A stretch of 64,000 nucleotides of DNA from Marinomonas rhodophyticola (GTDB lineage: Bacteria > Pseudomonadota > Gammaproteobacteria > Pseudomonadales > Marinomonadaceae). Position numbers and translations under genes: made by a program. The notes under the pieces are model-generated. The model saw only the letters and a program-made list of their open reading frames with translations. It searched no databases and was not told the DNA's origin. Below are positions 17,854 to 26,554 of this stretch, in pieces. The stretch is from assembly GCF_026113935.1 (NCBI RefSeq), contig NZ_JAPEUL010000004.1:682001-746000 (forward strand), given 5' to 3'. The stretch's first letter is position 1, and each line of letters starts with the position of its first letter.

Positions 17854-18414
17854 ATGAAAATATCAGATGGTGAAAAGTTAATACTCCTGATGCTAAGTGA
17901 GCTGTATGAAAATTTAGAAATAGACGGTGAAATTGAGCCTAAATTTATACAGTCTGCAATCTTTAGTAATAACTTATGGGCAATACCTTGGAAATATTCT
18001 GGGATACCTTTTGAAGATCAAGATGATCCAGAAATTGTTAAAGAGGTCCTTGATATACTGGATATGTGGAGCTTTATTGAGCATAGTTATGAGCAGCTGT
18101 CAGCAGAAGAAAAAGCACATCTAGAAGAGGCTGCGAAACCGTTTGGAAAAGACCCTAAGTTTCCTGGGTTTGATGGAAACAATGAATCTTCCTATATGGG
18201 AATTGCATCTTTTATTGTTAATGAATTAGAGCGATTTGAAGAATTCAAAGGTAGAAATTTTAATTCTCATTGCCCATCTTTAGATGGGCATGGAAGAATG
18301 CTTTCAGTTTTTGAAAAAATTCGAAAAAACATGAACTTTGGCCCATTATCTGTAGATGATTTAACCCGCATTCTTAAAGAGCGAATTCATCCAAGTAACA
18401 GAGAAAATGCCTAA
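17854..18414 (+). CDS. YfbU-family protein (cassette 2, gene 2)
   Basis: A 186-aa acidic protein. The segments KLILLMLSELYENL, VLDILDMWSFIEHSYEQL, FPGFDGNNESSYMGIASFIV and LSVDDLTRIL follow the pattern of the E. coli YfbU family. The function of that family is not well established; YfbU has been linked to cell death phenotypes. ATG 17854 is chosen because GGAAGG precedes it; an in-frame TTG at 17842 is less likely. The TAA stop lies inside the R'' box of attC2. Confidence 0.8.
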   Translation: MKISDGEKLILLMLSELYENLEIDGEIEPKFIQSAIFSNNLWAIPWKYSGIPFEDQDDPEIVKEVLDILDMWSFIEHSYEQLSAEEKAHLEEAAKPFGKDPKFPGFDGNNESSYMGIASFIVNELERFEEFKGRNFNSHCPSLDGHGRMLSVFEKIRKNMNFGPLSVDDLTRILKERIHPSNRENA

Positions 18415-18486
18415 CAAGGCCAGCCAGAGGGATGCAAAAACCGCCTCTTCTCTATTGTTTTTTCACCCCTGCTGGCGGCGTTATAA
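18409..18486 (+). other. attC site of cassette 2
   Basis: R'' is GCCTAAC (18409-18415), the exact reverse complement of this cassette's first bases GTTAGGC at 17306-17312. L''/L' are GGCCAGCCAG and CTGCTGGCGG. R' is GTTATAA, cut after G18480. Confidence 0.9.
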
Positions 18487-18504
18487 GCACAAAATGGAGT
18501 ATTT

Positions 18505-19458
18505 ATGCATCCCAAAGTTTTTGTAAGTCACGCAAGTGAAGATAAAGAAAGGTTCGTAACAAATTTCGCAACAAAGTTGCGTGAAAATGGTGTAGATGCT
18601 TGGCTAGACAAGTGGGAAATGCTACCAGGTGACAGCCTAGTTGATAAGATCTTTGAAGAAGGCTTAAAAGAAGCTCAAGCAGTGATTATAGTGCTTTCAA
18701 ATTACAGCATAAAAAAACCGTGGGTTCGTGAAGAGTTAAATGCAAGCATTGTTGCCAAACTATCTAAAGGTACAAAAATAATTCCAATTGTATTAGATGA
18801 TTGTGAGGTTCCTCAATCGCTAACATCAACTCTTTGGGAGTCAATTCCTGATCTAAAAAATTACGATCAAAACTTTAAGCGAGTCTTGTCTTCAATTTTT
18901 GGCGCTACAGATAAACCAGCGCTGGGCAAGACTCCTGGACATACGACATCTGTGTATCATGAGATTGGAGGCTTAACCAAGGCGGATAATTTGGTTTTAA
19001 AAGAATCTTGTGAATACGCCATTGAAAATGATGACCTTATGATCAACCCAGAGTCATTGTTTGGGGATGGAGAAAAATTAGGATTCAGTCGAGCTGAAAT
19101 CAAAGACTGCATTGAAGTATTGGAACAGAATGGATACCTTGATGTATCTCGATATCTTGGAGGTGGTGGAAACACTTACTCATGCCATTTCAAAATAACT
19201 ACATATGGTCTAGATAACTACGCTAGGTCCTATATCCCCGACTATTCAGAAACACTGGAAAAGATCGTTAGCCTTATCGTCAATGAAGACGTAAATTCAA
19301 ATGCGGGCATTCAAGAAAAATTTGATAAACCTATCTTAATTATCAATCACGTATTGAACGTATTAGAGTCAAATAACCATGTTAAATTATCCAAAACTAT
19401 TGGTGGCATGGTTCGTATATATAATGTTTCAGCAAGTCTGCGCCGAGCATTGGCGTAG
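18505..19458 (+). CDS. TIR-domain protein with C-terminal winged-helix-like region (cassette 3)
   Basis: A 317-aa protein. Residues 1-135 are a TIR domain: KVFVSHASEDKERFVTNFA, GVDAWLDKWEMLPGDSL, VIIVLSNYSIKKPWVREELN and KIIPIVLDD. The Trp-x-x-Glu (WVREE) supplies the Glu that is catalytic in NAD+-cleaving TIR proteins. Residues about 150-317 look like two winged-helix modules (FSRAEIKDCIEVLEQNGYLDV; GIQEKFDKPILIINHVLNVL). Bacterial TIR proteins commonly act as phage-triggered NADases, so defence is the likely role. GGAG lies 7 nt before ATG 18505. Single gene of its cassette. Confidence 0.85.
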   Translation: MHPKVFVSHASEDKERFVTNFATKLRENGVDAWLDKWEMLPGDSLVDKIFEEGLKEAQAVIIVLSNYSIKKPWVREELNASIVAKLSKGTKIIPIVLDDCEVPQSLTSTLWESIPDLKNYDQNFKRVLSSIFGATDKPALGKTPGHTTSVYHEIGGLTKADNLVLKESCEYAIENDDLMINPESLFGDGEKLGFSRAEIKDCIEVLEQNGYLDVSRYLGGGGNTYSCHFKITTYGLDNYARSYIPDYSETLEKIVSLIVNEDVNSNAGIQEKFDKPILIINHVLNVLESNNHVKLSKTIGGMVRIYNVSASLRRALA

Positions 19459-19461
19459 CGT

Positions 19462-19538
19462 GCTTATAACAAACGCATGTTGTCGGACTGGTTTTCCGCT
19501 GCGCTCCAAACCCGCCACAAATACTGGCGTTATGTGAC
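19462..19538 (+). other. attC site of cassette 3
   Basis: R'' is GCTTATAAC (19462-19470), the exact reverse complement of the cassette start GTTATAAGC (18480-18488). R' is GTTATGTGAC (19529-19538), cut after G19529. The inner boxes pair less well than in the other sites. Confidence 0.82.
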
Positions 19539-19569
19539 TACCAAGTACTTTCTTTACAGAGGTGTTTTT

Positions 19570-20343
19570 ATGCGGAATTTAAAAGGAAAAATTAAAATAA
19601 TAGATAAATTAATTTTGGATGATACACCTCAAAGCCTAGTCTACGCTGCTCTTGAATGTAGACTAGCAATCGAATTGATTTGTTACGAAAGATTAAAAGT
19701 ATCAATAGGAAAAATGTCTAAAAATGAAGTCGATTGGCAACCTAAGAAAGTAATCCGACAAATTTTGGCAGAAGAAAACCCAAACGCGACTCAGGAGTTA
19801 AGACTTTCAATTTCAACTGAGCCTAATGAAGAATCTGATGATAACCCATCTTTGGAGGAATTTAAGGCAAAGTCATATGTTAAGCTTGGTACGCAATCAG
19901 AGTTAGATATAAATAAGTTAGCTAGATCTTACCAAGCTTTATCTAATTTAGCCCTTCATGTTTCTGTACCCAAAAATCAAACAATTCAGACATATGGTGA
20001 CGCTAAAAAAATTAAGCGGAAATTAGAAGAAGCTCTTGTTCAGCTTAGAGCGGTTAGCTGCGGTAATCTTGTATTAGGAGGTATCGGACCAGAGTACAAG
20101 TTTCAATGTCTAGCATGTGATTCTTTAATAACCCGAAAGGTTTCTGCATTACACGATGGTAAGATAGTTCACTGTAATTCGTGCATTGAAAGTTACTTAA
20201 TATCTATAAGTGATGGGGAAATCTTTCACTCTCGCAATGTATATGAAGTACCTTGTGATACTTGTGGTACGGCATCTCTTGTTCCTAAAAATTTATTTAG
20301 GAATATGAATGTAGAGGAATGCCACTGTATAGGGACTACTTAA
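19570..20343 (+). CDS. zinc-ribbon protein of unknown function (cassette 4)
   Basis: A 257-aa protein. The first ~180 residues are helical and mixed in charge. The C-terminal 60 residues hold two Cys pairs, CLACD and HCNSCI, followed by CDTCG and CHC, which suggest one or two zinc ribbons. No family is recognised. ATG 19570 follows an AGAGG site; an upstream in-frame ATG at 19477 is inside attC3 and is rejected. The Mu-like prophage begins within about 10 bp of its stop, leaving the gene intact but separated by 33 kb from its own attC. Confidence 0.72.
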   Translation: MRNLKGKIKIIDKLILDDTPQSLVYAALECRLAIELICYERLKVSIGKMSKNEVDWQPKKVIRQILAEENPNATQELRLSISTEPNEESDDNPSLEEFKAKSYVKLGTQSELDINKLARSYQALSNLALHVSVPKNQTIQTYGDAKKIKRKLEEALVQLRAVSCGNLVLGGIGPEYKFQCLACDSLITRKVSALHDGKIVHCNSCIESYLISISDGEIFHSRNVYEVPCDTCGTASLVPKNLFRNMNVEECHCIGTT

Positions 20344-20579
20344 ATGATCAATCTAGGGATTAACCGGACTTATGAAAGATTAGACGGGATTAAAAACTAG
20401 AAAGCCAGTGGATTAGCGGGGTTGAGGTCTGTTTAGACGTTGGCCCCGTTTGCATTTTAGCAGCGTGTAAAAATTACGCTAGTTTGAGCAGTGGTTTTAA
20501 AATTAGCATTTTGAGTCTTGTTAGTTGAGCAACCGCAACGGATGCGCAACGAGTCTTTAAACACCGTTTAAACATTTAA
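20344..20579. other. prophage left end, non-coding
   Basis: These 236 bp hold the left prophage terminus. Three spaced copies of a GATTA-n(1-2)-CGG-like motif occur (GGATTAACCGG at 20357, GATTAGACGGG at 20379, GATTAGCGGGG at about 20412). They are candidate transposase-binding sites, as in the attL of Mu. Confidence 0.5.
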
Positions 20580-21356
20580 TCAATCGCCGATGTCTTTGGC
20601 AATATGAACGACTTGTCCGATAACCTCAAACTGATGCTGTTCTTCTTTCTTGATTTCGAGTGGCGCATACATGGCGTTGTCACTAATCAAACGCCACGCC
20701 CCCACGATGCTCTGATAACGTTTTACGAATAGTTCATCATCATGTCTAAATATGTAGATGTGCCCATCTTGCGGACGGTTACGGCCAGTGTGAACGACGA
20801 GCGTATCGTTGTTATTTATCGTCGATTCCATGCTGTCACCTTTTGCCCAAACTATCACGAGATCCTTTTCAGCGAAGCCTCGAAACTTTAGCCACTTCCT
20901 TCTGAACGCCAGATATCTAGAGGGTTCTAGCTGATCTATATTTAACGCACCATTGCCCGCTGACACTTGAATCGAGTAGCCTGGTATCAGAGCGAACTCT
21001 GCCAAAAAATCGCCCTGACTAATCGGCAATACATTCTGTTCATATTTTGATGCGGGTTCCTCTATTACATGACCGCCCAGCAAGCTCTCCTGTGTTTCTT
21101 TCGGCAATAGACTTACATGATATTCAAACGCTTTCGTCCCTTTCCTCTTGCGAGACAGATGTGGTTTGTCCGTTGCCAGGTCTTTTAGTTGATCTCTAGT
21201 CCACCTGTCTGATGTGGGAAAACCAGCGTGACCAGCCACTTCGGACGCAACAACCCACTCTATCCGTTTGTCGCCATAAGAAAAAGACGGTTTATCCGTT
21301 TTGCCGTCCTTTGCATCTTTTTCTATTAAGTTGCTGTTATTTATTGAGTTTTTCAT
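20580..21356 (-). CDS. Mu-like phage repressor (Mu-type HTH + S24 peptidase)
   Basis: A 258-aa lysogeny repressor. Residues 33-90 are a Mu-type DNA-binding domain (WVVASEVAGHAGFP, KRKGTKAFEYHVSLLP). The same domain opens the transposase at 21755 (WLTATEIAGAAGMP, KREGTKAFEYHISILP), so both likely see related sites. The C-terminal half is a LexA/S24 peptidase with the catalytic Ser in GDSMEST and Lys in FVKRYQS, suggesting SOS-induced self-cleavage. It faces the early operon across the operator region 21384-21438. Confidence 0.9.
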   Translation of the reverse strand: MKNSINNSNLIEKDAKDGKTDKPSFSYGDKRIEWVVASEVAGHAGFPTSDRWTRDQLKDLATDKPHLSRKRKGTKAFEYHVSLLPKETQESLLGGHVIEEPASKYEQNVLPISQGDFLAEFALIPGYSIQVSAGNGALNIDQLEPSRYLAFRRKWLKFRGFAEKDLVIVWAKGDSMESTINNNDTLVVHTGRNRPQDGHIYIFRHDDELFVKRYQSIVGAWRLISDNAMYAPLEIKKEEQHQFEVIGQVVHIAKDIGD

Positions 21357-21383
21357 ATAAAGCCCTAATTTTAACCATCCATT

Positions 21384-21438
21384 AAACGGATGCCTTACAA
21401 AATATTACATCCGTTTGTATTGATAAATTCGTCCGTTG
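21384..21438. promoter_or_regulatory. early operator region of the prophage
   Basis: AAACGGATG (21384-21392) and CATCCGTTT (21408-21416) form a perfect 9-bp inverted repeat, and GTCCGTTG at 21431-21438 is a further half-site. It lies between the divergent repressor and Ner genes, where the lytic/lysogenic switch is expected. Confidence 0.65.
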
Positions 21439-21486
21439 TGTCCATTATGTAGTTACTAAGTTGAGCAACACAATGGAGTTACCAAG

Positions 21487-21744
21487 ATGAGTAAGAGCGC
21501 AGTTTCTCAGAAAACGGACGAAATCGCCAGCGATTGGCATCGAGCAGACATTGTTGCGGAATTAAAAAAACGCAACTTGTCCGTTCGTCAGTTATCGCGT
21601 GATGCGAACCTTGCCGAAAACACCCTCGCCAATGCCCTGCGTTCGCCATGGCCAAAAGGTGAAAAAATCATTGCCGACGCGATCGGAGTGACACCGCAAG
21701 ACATTTGGCCTAGCCGTTACCAAGCATTACAAGCGGCCGTGTGA
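21487..21744 (+). CDS. ner: Ner-like DNA-binding protein
   Basis: An 85-aa helix-turn-helix protein of the Ner/SfsB (Nlp) family. Core motifs are DWHRADIVAELKKRNLSVRQL, broken here by a turn, and AENTLANALRSPWPKGEKII, ending IGVTPQDIWPSRY. In Mu, Ner represses the early and repressor promoters shortly after induction. It is the first gene of the early operon, 10 bp upstream of the transposase gene. Confidence 0.9.
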   Translation: MSKSAVSQKTDEIASDWHRADIVAELKKRNLSVRQLSRDANLAENTLANALRSPWPKGEKIIADAIGVTPQDIWPSRYQALQAAV

Positions 21745-21754
21745 GGGGATCAGT

Positions 21755-23749
21755 ATGTGGTTAACAGCAACTGAAATAGCGGGTGCCGCAGGCATGCCAG
21801 CAACAGAGCGAAATGCTCGTGAAAAGTTAAAGCAGCTTGCAATGTCACAGCCGGAACTTGCTAGAAAACGCGAAGGCACCAAAGCCTTTGAGTATCACAT
21901 CAGCATATTACCCGCTGCCACTCAGGCGGCTTTGTTCAAGCGTGCGGGTCAAATCAAAGTCGGTGAAAAAGTCTTTGATGTGCCACAACCAAAATCAGAT
22001 CGCTATTGTCGCGAAGCGCTATGGTCACGTTGGAACAACGCTGGCAGCAAAGCGCAAGCCAAGGCCAAAGCAAAACTGTCTTACCTGACTGTATTGCAAC
22101 AGCTTGTTAATAGCGGCGTGCCGAAAATGACGGCTTACGAATCCGTATGCGAAGAATATGGCGTTGCTTTCGCTAGCGTTCGTCGTGAGTTCGCCAGCCT
22201 TAAAAACTTCGCAGAGCAAGACTGGTTGCCAGTGCTTCTACCTAAGAACAAAGAAGCTGCTGTCAGTGCTCGTAAGGCTCGCTTTGCTTTCATCACGCCA
22301 GCCGCTTGGGACTTCATCAAGTCTGATTATCTACGTCAAGAAGAGCCAACGTTTAGCGTTTGTTATGAGCGCTTGAAAGATGCGGCTAAGAGAAATCCAG
22401 ACTGGGTTATTCCTTCCAAAAAGTCACTAGAACGTCGTATGTACTTTGAAGTGCCACAAGAGCACCGCACTCTTTTGCGAAAAGGCGAACACGCTTTAGC
22501 CATGCTGTATCCGCCGCAAGAGCGAACCGTTGCAGATCTACATGCAATGGAATGGATAAACGGCGACGGCTACCAACATAACGTGTTTGTGCGCTGGTTT
22601 AACGGTGAAGTTATTCGCCCTAAAACATGGTTTTGGCAAGACATCTACAGTCGAAAAATTGTGGGCTGGCGTTGTGATGTGAGCGAGAACACAGACTCTA
22701 TTCGTCTATCCATGATGGACGTGTGCGAGAAGTACGGCATCCCTAAAGAAGTCACTATAGATAACACCCGCGCCGCTGCAAACAAATGGATGACGGGCGG
22801 TGTACCAAACCGTTACCGCTTCAAAGTCAAAGAAGACGACCCGCTAGGCATCATCCCCATGCTTGGTATGAAGCTGCATTGGTCTAGCGTGATTTTGGGC
22901 AAAGGTCACGGCCAAGCCAAGCCAATCGAGCGCGCATTCGGTGTGGGCGGTTTAGAAGAATACATCGACAAACACCCAAGCCTTGCGGGTGCCTACACAG
23001 GCCCAAACCCAATGGCAAAACCAGACAACTACGGATCGAAAGCCATTGAAGCGGACGTGTTCCTGGCGGCGATTGCCAAAGGCGTCGAAATGTACAACGC
23101 CAAAGCCAACCGCAACACAGAAATGGCCCACGGCTTCATGTCGTTTAACGACGTGTTTAACACCAGCTACCAGCATGCCGCGATTCGTAAAGCGACAACC
23201 GCACAATTGCAAATGATGATGCTGCAAGCCGAAGCCGTCACTGTCGACAAACACGGCACCATCACGCTAGACGCTGGCGGATCGATCAAGGGCCAGAAGA
23301 ACCGCTACTACCATCAGTCAATGATGGACATGGTCGGCAAAAAACTGGTTGCACGATTTGATCCACTCCGCCTTCACGATGCTGTCGAGATCTACACCCT
23401 AGATGGCGTTCATATCTGCCGTGCAGAGTGTCAGCAAAAAGTGGGCTTTGGCGACACTCAAGCCGCTCGCGAAACAAAACGCCACCGCACTCAGTTCACC
23501 AAAGCAACCAAGGTGGCTGCGAAAGCACATCAAGCAATGGACGCGCTCGAATTGGCGGCACAAATGTCACCGCTGGAAGAAGAAATCATTCCAGACACTA
23601 AGGTCGTTATGCCGTTCCGCCCAGCTGTGGCCTACGGAAACGTAGCCGTTGCACAACAGCCGCAATACGACGAAGAAACAGAGTACGAACAAAACTTCGC
23701 GGCATCTATTGCCGACTACCGCGAACAACTAAAGAAAAACAAACTGTAA
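21755..23749 (+). CDS. Mu-like transposase A subunit
   Basis: A 664-aa DDE transposase that integrates and replicates the phage by transposition. It has the N-terminal Mu-type HTH (WLTATEIAGAAGMP), central DNA-binding helices, an rve catalytic core and a beta-barrel C-terminal part. Likely catalytic residues are the Asp in WINGDGYQHNV, the Asp in VTIDNTRAA and the Glu in GQAKPIERAFG. Length equals that of MuA (663 aa). GGGGAT lies upstream of ATG 21755. It is intact. Confidence 0.95.
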   Translation: MWLTATEIAGAAGMPATERNAREKLKQLAMSQPELARKREGTKAFEYHISILPAATQAALFKRAGQIKVGEKVFDVPQPKSDRYCREALWSRWNNAGSKAQAKAKAKLSYLTVLQQLVNSGVPKMTAYESVCEEYGVAFASVRREFASLKNFAEQDWLPVLLPKNKEAAVSARKARFAFITPAAWDFIKSDYLRQEEPTFSVCYERLKDAAKRNPDWVIPSKKSLERRMYFEVPQEHRTLLRKGEHALAMLYPPQERTVADLHAMEWINGDGYQHNVFVRWFNGEVIRPKTWFWQDIYSRKIVGWRCDVSENTDSIRLSMMDVCEKYGIPKEVTIDNTRAAANKWMTGGVPNRYRFKVKEDDPLGIIPMLGMKLHWSSVILGKGHGQAKPIERAFGVGGLEEYIDKHPSLAGAYTGPNPMAKPDNYGSKAIEADVFLAAIAKGVEMYNAKANRNTEMAHGFMSFNDVFNTSYQHAAIRKATTAQLQMMMLQAEAVTVDKHGTITLDAGGSIKGQKNRYYHQSMMDMVGKKLVARFDPLRLHDAVEIYTLDGVHICRAECQQKVGFGDTQAARETKRHRTQFTKATKVAAKAHQAMDALELAAQMSPLEEEIIPDTKVVMPFRPAVAYGNVAVAQQPQYDEETEYEQNFAASIADYREQLKKNKL

Positions 23750-23761
23750 GGAAATCAGAAA

Positions 23762-24708
23762 ATGACAAACGTATTGAACCTACAGAGCAGCAACGCCGCA
23801 GACCAAACCACTGTGCTCATGCGCATCAAAGCAAAGCTCGATGCAAAGGAAGTAACCAGCGCCCAGCTTGCTCGTGAAATTAGTTCATCACCCGCCACGG
23901 TGAGCCAGATACTTAACGGCAAATACCAAGCCGATGCCACGGCCATCGTCACCAAATTAGCGAAATGGCTAGCACGGGATGAAGAAAAGAAATCTAGCCC
24001 AGTGGTTAACCCTGGCTTTGTTATGACAACAACCGCCAAACAAATCATGGACGACATGACATACGCGCAAATCAGCGAATCCATCGTAGTCATATTCGGT
24101 GCGTCTGGCGTTGGCAAATCAGAAGCATTGCGCGAATACAAACGCAATAACAACAACGTTTGGCACGTTACCGCCAGCCCTAGCCGAAGCAGCCTAACCG
24201 AGTGCTTATACGAACTCGCCATGGAACTGGACATGGAACAAGCCCCACGTCGTAAAGGGCCACTGTCTCGCGTGATCCGCAAACGTCTAATGGGAACTGA
24301 GGGGCTTATCGTCATCGACGAAGCCGACCACCTTGATTATCCGACTCTAGAAGAGCTTCGCATTCTGCAAGAAGAAACAGGTGTCGGAATGGTGTTAGTC
24401 GGTAACAACCGAGTCTATACGCAACTAACAGGCGGTCGACGCAATGAGGATTTTGCCCGTCTATTTTCGCGTATCGCCAAAAAACGTGGCATCCACAAAA
24501 CGAAAATTGCAGACGTGAAAGCCATTGCTGATGCATGGAGCGTTACGGGCGACAAAGAACGCGCCTTGATGCAACAAATCAGCGAGCGCCTGGGGGGCTT
24601 CGCCTACTAACCAAGACTTTGAAACTTGCAGCCATGTTTTGCAAAGGCGAACTCATTACAGAGAAAGCCCTGCGTGCTGCTTTCAATGAACTAGAAAACA
24701 ACGAGTAA
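23762..24708 (+). pseudogene. Mu-like transposition ATPase B subunit, frameshifted near the C-terminus
   Basis: AAA+ ATPase that binds target DNA, activates the transposase and gives target immunity. N-terminal HTH (AREISSSPATVSQILNGKY), Walker A (FGASGVGKSEAL) and Walker B (LIVIDEADHL) are clear. At the G6 run 24592-24597 the frame ends early (stop at 24610). One extra G restores LGGLRLLTKTLKLAAMFCK and runs to a stop at 24708, the expected C-terminal domain. I read this as a homopolymer error. Confidence 0.92.
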
Positions 24709-24723
24709 CGAGTGAGGTGTCTG

Positions 24724-24924
24724 ATGGCAGATATAGAGCAATACCAAGTAACAGGCTGGAATGCGGCCGCTATTGCATCGCATGAAAGTCTAGAAGCTGC
24801 AAAGTTAATCATAGAAATGATGTCGCTTGATGAAACACATTGCGACGAATCGGACTGGGAGACGTTAGTTGAAAAGTTCGGTGGATTAGAAAGCTTATTA
24901 AAGGGGATTTATCAGAATGACTAA
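24724..24924 (+). CDS. small acidic phage protein, unknown function
   Basis: A 66-aa acidic protein (MADIEQYQVTGW...) in the early operon, immediately after the transposition ATPase. GAGG lies 6 nt before ATG 24724, which is preferred to upstream codons. Its end overlaps the next gene by 8 bp. No family is recognised; small acidic proteins in this place are common in Mu-like phages. Confidence 0.65.
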   Translation: MADIEQYQVTGWNAAAIASHESLEAAKLIIEMMSLDETHCDESDWETLVEKFGGLESLLKGIYQND

Positions 24925-25219
24925 ATCAACACGCTATGACGGCTGGCACGTCCAGCCAAACCAACAAAACGCCCACATGCTGGAAAGTCTTTTGAACGTC
25001 AGCAAGACAACGCATCAGCTTGTAAAAATGGGCATAACGATCACAGGCACAGTAATGGGTACCGCACACCCGACGATCTTAGTCTTGGCAACAGCGGAAA
25101 CCAAAAAGCTAAGCGGCGCGATCATCAAAACCCGCAATTTTAACGGTACTCGTACCAGCGTTTACAGCGCACAACTAAACAACTGCAACATCGAATGGGA
25201 GAGCAAAAATGTCCACTAG
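24917..25219 (+). CDS. phage early protein, unknown function
   Basis: A 100-aa protein that overlaps its neighbours by 8 and 11 bp, consistent with a compact early operon. The central part (VKMGITITGTVMGTAHPTILV) is beta-rich. I do not recognise a domain. The conserved place between the B gene and the DUF3164 gene suggests an early function in DNA handling, which is only inference. Confidence 0.65.
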   Translation: MTKSTRYDGWHVQPNQQNAHMLESLLNVSKTTHQLVKMGITITGTVMGTAHPTILVLATAETKKLSGAIIKTRNFNGTRTSVYSAQLNNCNIEWESKNVH

Positions 25220-25847
25220 CCAACAACAAGATAACGTCATCAAAGTACCAGCCGGAATGCGCGTAAACGCTGATGGACACTTCGTGCCAGAAGCCAGCAT
25301 TCGCGAACAAGATCTATTGCGCGATCAGATCGTTATGGCACTGGTACCAGAGGCACTTTCTCTTAGTCGTGACATGGCCGCTTACAAAGCAAAAGCCCTC
25401 AACGATATCTCGGATCTGATCGAAATTGCCGCCGATCGCTACGGCGCAAAACTGGGCGGCAAGAAAGGCAACGTCAGCCTCGTGTCGTTCGATGGTCGCT
25501 ACAAAATCCAACGTACCTATCGTGAAGTGGTCGCTTTTACAGAAGAGATCGAAGCCGCCAAAGCCTTGATCGACTCTTGCCTAATCCGTTGGAGTGAAGG
25601 CGCAAACGCCAACATTCGTGCCGTGGTATCTCAAGCATTCCGCAAGAACCGTAATGGTGAAATCAGCACAGGCAAAGTGCTGGATCTGATGCGCATGGAA
25701 ATAGACGACGAGGAATGGAACCGAGCCATGGCCGCATTGAAAGACGCACTCAAATCCAACGGTACCGCCGTCTATATCCGCGTGTACGAACGCATCGGCA
25801 CCACCGACCAATACAAACCTATCTCGTTAGATATCGCATCACTGTAA
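25209..25847 (+). CDS. DUF3164 family phage protein
   Basis: A 212-aa protein of the DUF3164 family, present in the early region of many Mu-like phages. Recognisable parts are PAGMRVNADGHFVPEASI, the ADRYGAKLGGKKGNVSLVSFD centre and SQAFRKNRNGEISTGKVLDL. The role is unknown; position among replication genes suggests DNA modification or replication support. Coupled by overlap to the previous gene. Confidence 0.85.
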   Translation: MSTSQQQDNVIKVPAGMRVNADGHFVPEASIREQDLLRDQIVMALVPEALSLSRDMAAYKAKALNDISDLIEIAADRYGAKLGGKKGNVSLVSFDGRYKIQRTYREVVAFTEEIEAAKALIDSCLIRWSEGANANIRAVVSQAFRKNRNGEISTGKVLDLMRMEIDDEEWNRAMAALKDALKSNGTAVYIRVYERIGTTDQYKPISLDIASL

Positions 25848-25858
25848 TGGAGCAGTTT

Positions 25859-26056
25859 ATGGCTAATAACGCAGTTCAACATGCCGCACAAAACGCGCTT
25901 AACCAGCCCGTTGCCGTTGGCGAATACAAACAGTTTTTGATGCATGTCATCGCTCTAGCTAGTGCAAACCTTAGCGAACTAGAAACACCAGAATACGCCG
26001 CTGCTTATCTCAATGGCATTGGCTACATGATCGAGCCACCAAGGAGAGAAGCATGA
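25859..26056 (+). CDS. small phage protein, unknown function
   Basis: A 65-aa helical protein (MANNAVQHAAQNALNQ...). ATG 25859 has GGAG 7 nt upstream; an in-frame ATG at 25847 overlapping the previous stop is a second possibility. The end overlaps the next gene by 4 bp. No domain recognised. Confidence 0.6.
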   Translation: MANNAVQHAAQNALNQPVAVGEYKQFLMHVIALASANLSELETPEYAAAYLNGIGYMIEPPRREA

Positions 26057-26475
26057 TCACAAAAGACCAATGGGAAGAAATCGAAAAGGCGCTGAAAGGC
26101 TCTATGGGAGTCGTCAAATTCAAGTTAGGCGATAAACAAATCGCGCTCGAAAAACGCTTCATCAAAGAGAACGTGATGGTGATCTGTGTCTTCATTAACG
26201 GAAAACTAGATCAAAAACTTGGGTGGCCAGGCGATGACTACGATCCAGCTATTGAGCCAATTTGGAATAAACGATCGCGCTCTGTTTATTCCCCAGCTCG
26301 AAAGCAAAAGTTCATAAAAATATTTGGTAAGAGACGAGTTAAGCAAGAGATCGAAGATTTAGATAAGAAGTACGAATGGTACGAACCCTTCTTTAAAACT
26401 TTCGCATCAATGCAGCGCAAGTACAAAAAGATCGAAGACTTGGAGTTTGTGAGAACTGACTTTGTGAGGCTTTAA
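26053..26475 (+). CDS. phage protein, unknown function
   Basis: A 140-aa basic protein. WKRSR-like basic clusters (NKRSRSVYSPARKQKFIKIFG) suggest nucleic-acid contact. Proteins like this are found in the early region of other Mu-like prophages, without a known role. It starts inside the previous gene's stop and has GGAGAG upstream. Confidence 0.65.
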   Translation: MITKDQWEEIEKALKGSMGVVKFKLGDKQIALEKRFIKENVMVICVFINGKLDQKLGWPGDDYDPAIEPIWNKRSRSVYSPARKQKFIKIFGKRRVKQEIEDLDKKYEWYEPFFKTFASMQRKYKKIEDLEFVRTDFVRL

Positions 26476-26554
26476 AACTAATAAGCGAAACGCGGCCCCG
26501 CCGCGTCTGCATGGCGTTGTGGTCATGCACTGATGAGCAGCTAAGGAGAATGAA

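Noticed and set aside
19477-19569. Earlier start for the cassette 4 gene at 19477
   Set aside because: It lies inside attC3, which is recombination sequence; ATG 19570 has its own ribosome site.
23755-24315. 186-codon minus-strand frame
   Set aside because: Mirror of the MuB gene, whose ATPase motifs are clear on the plus strand.
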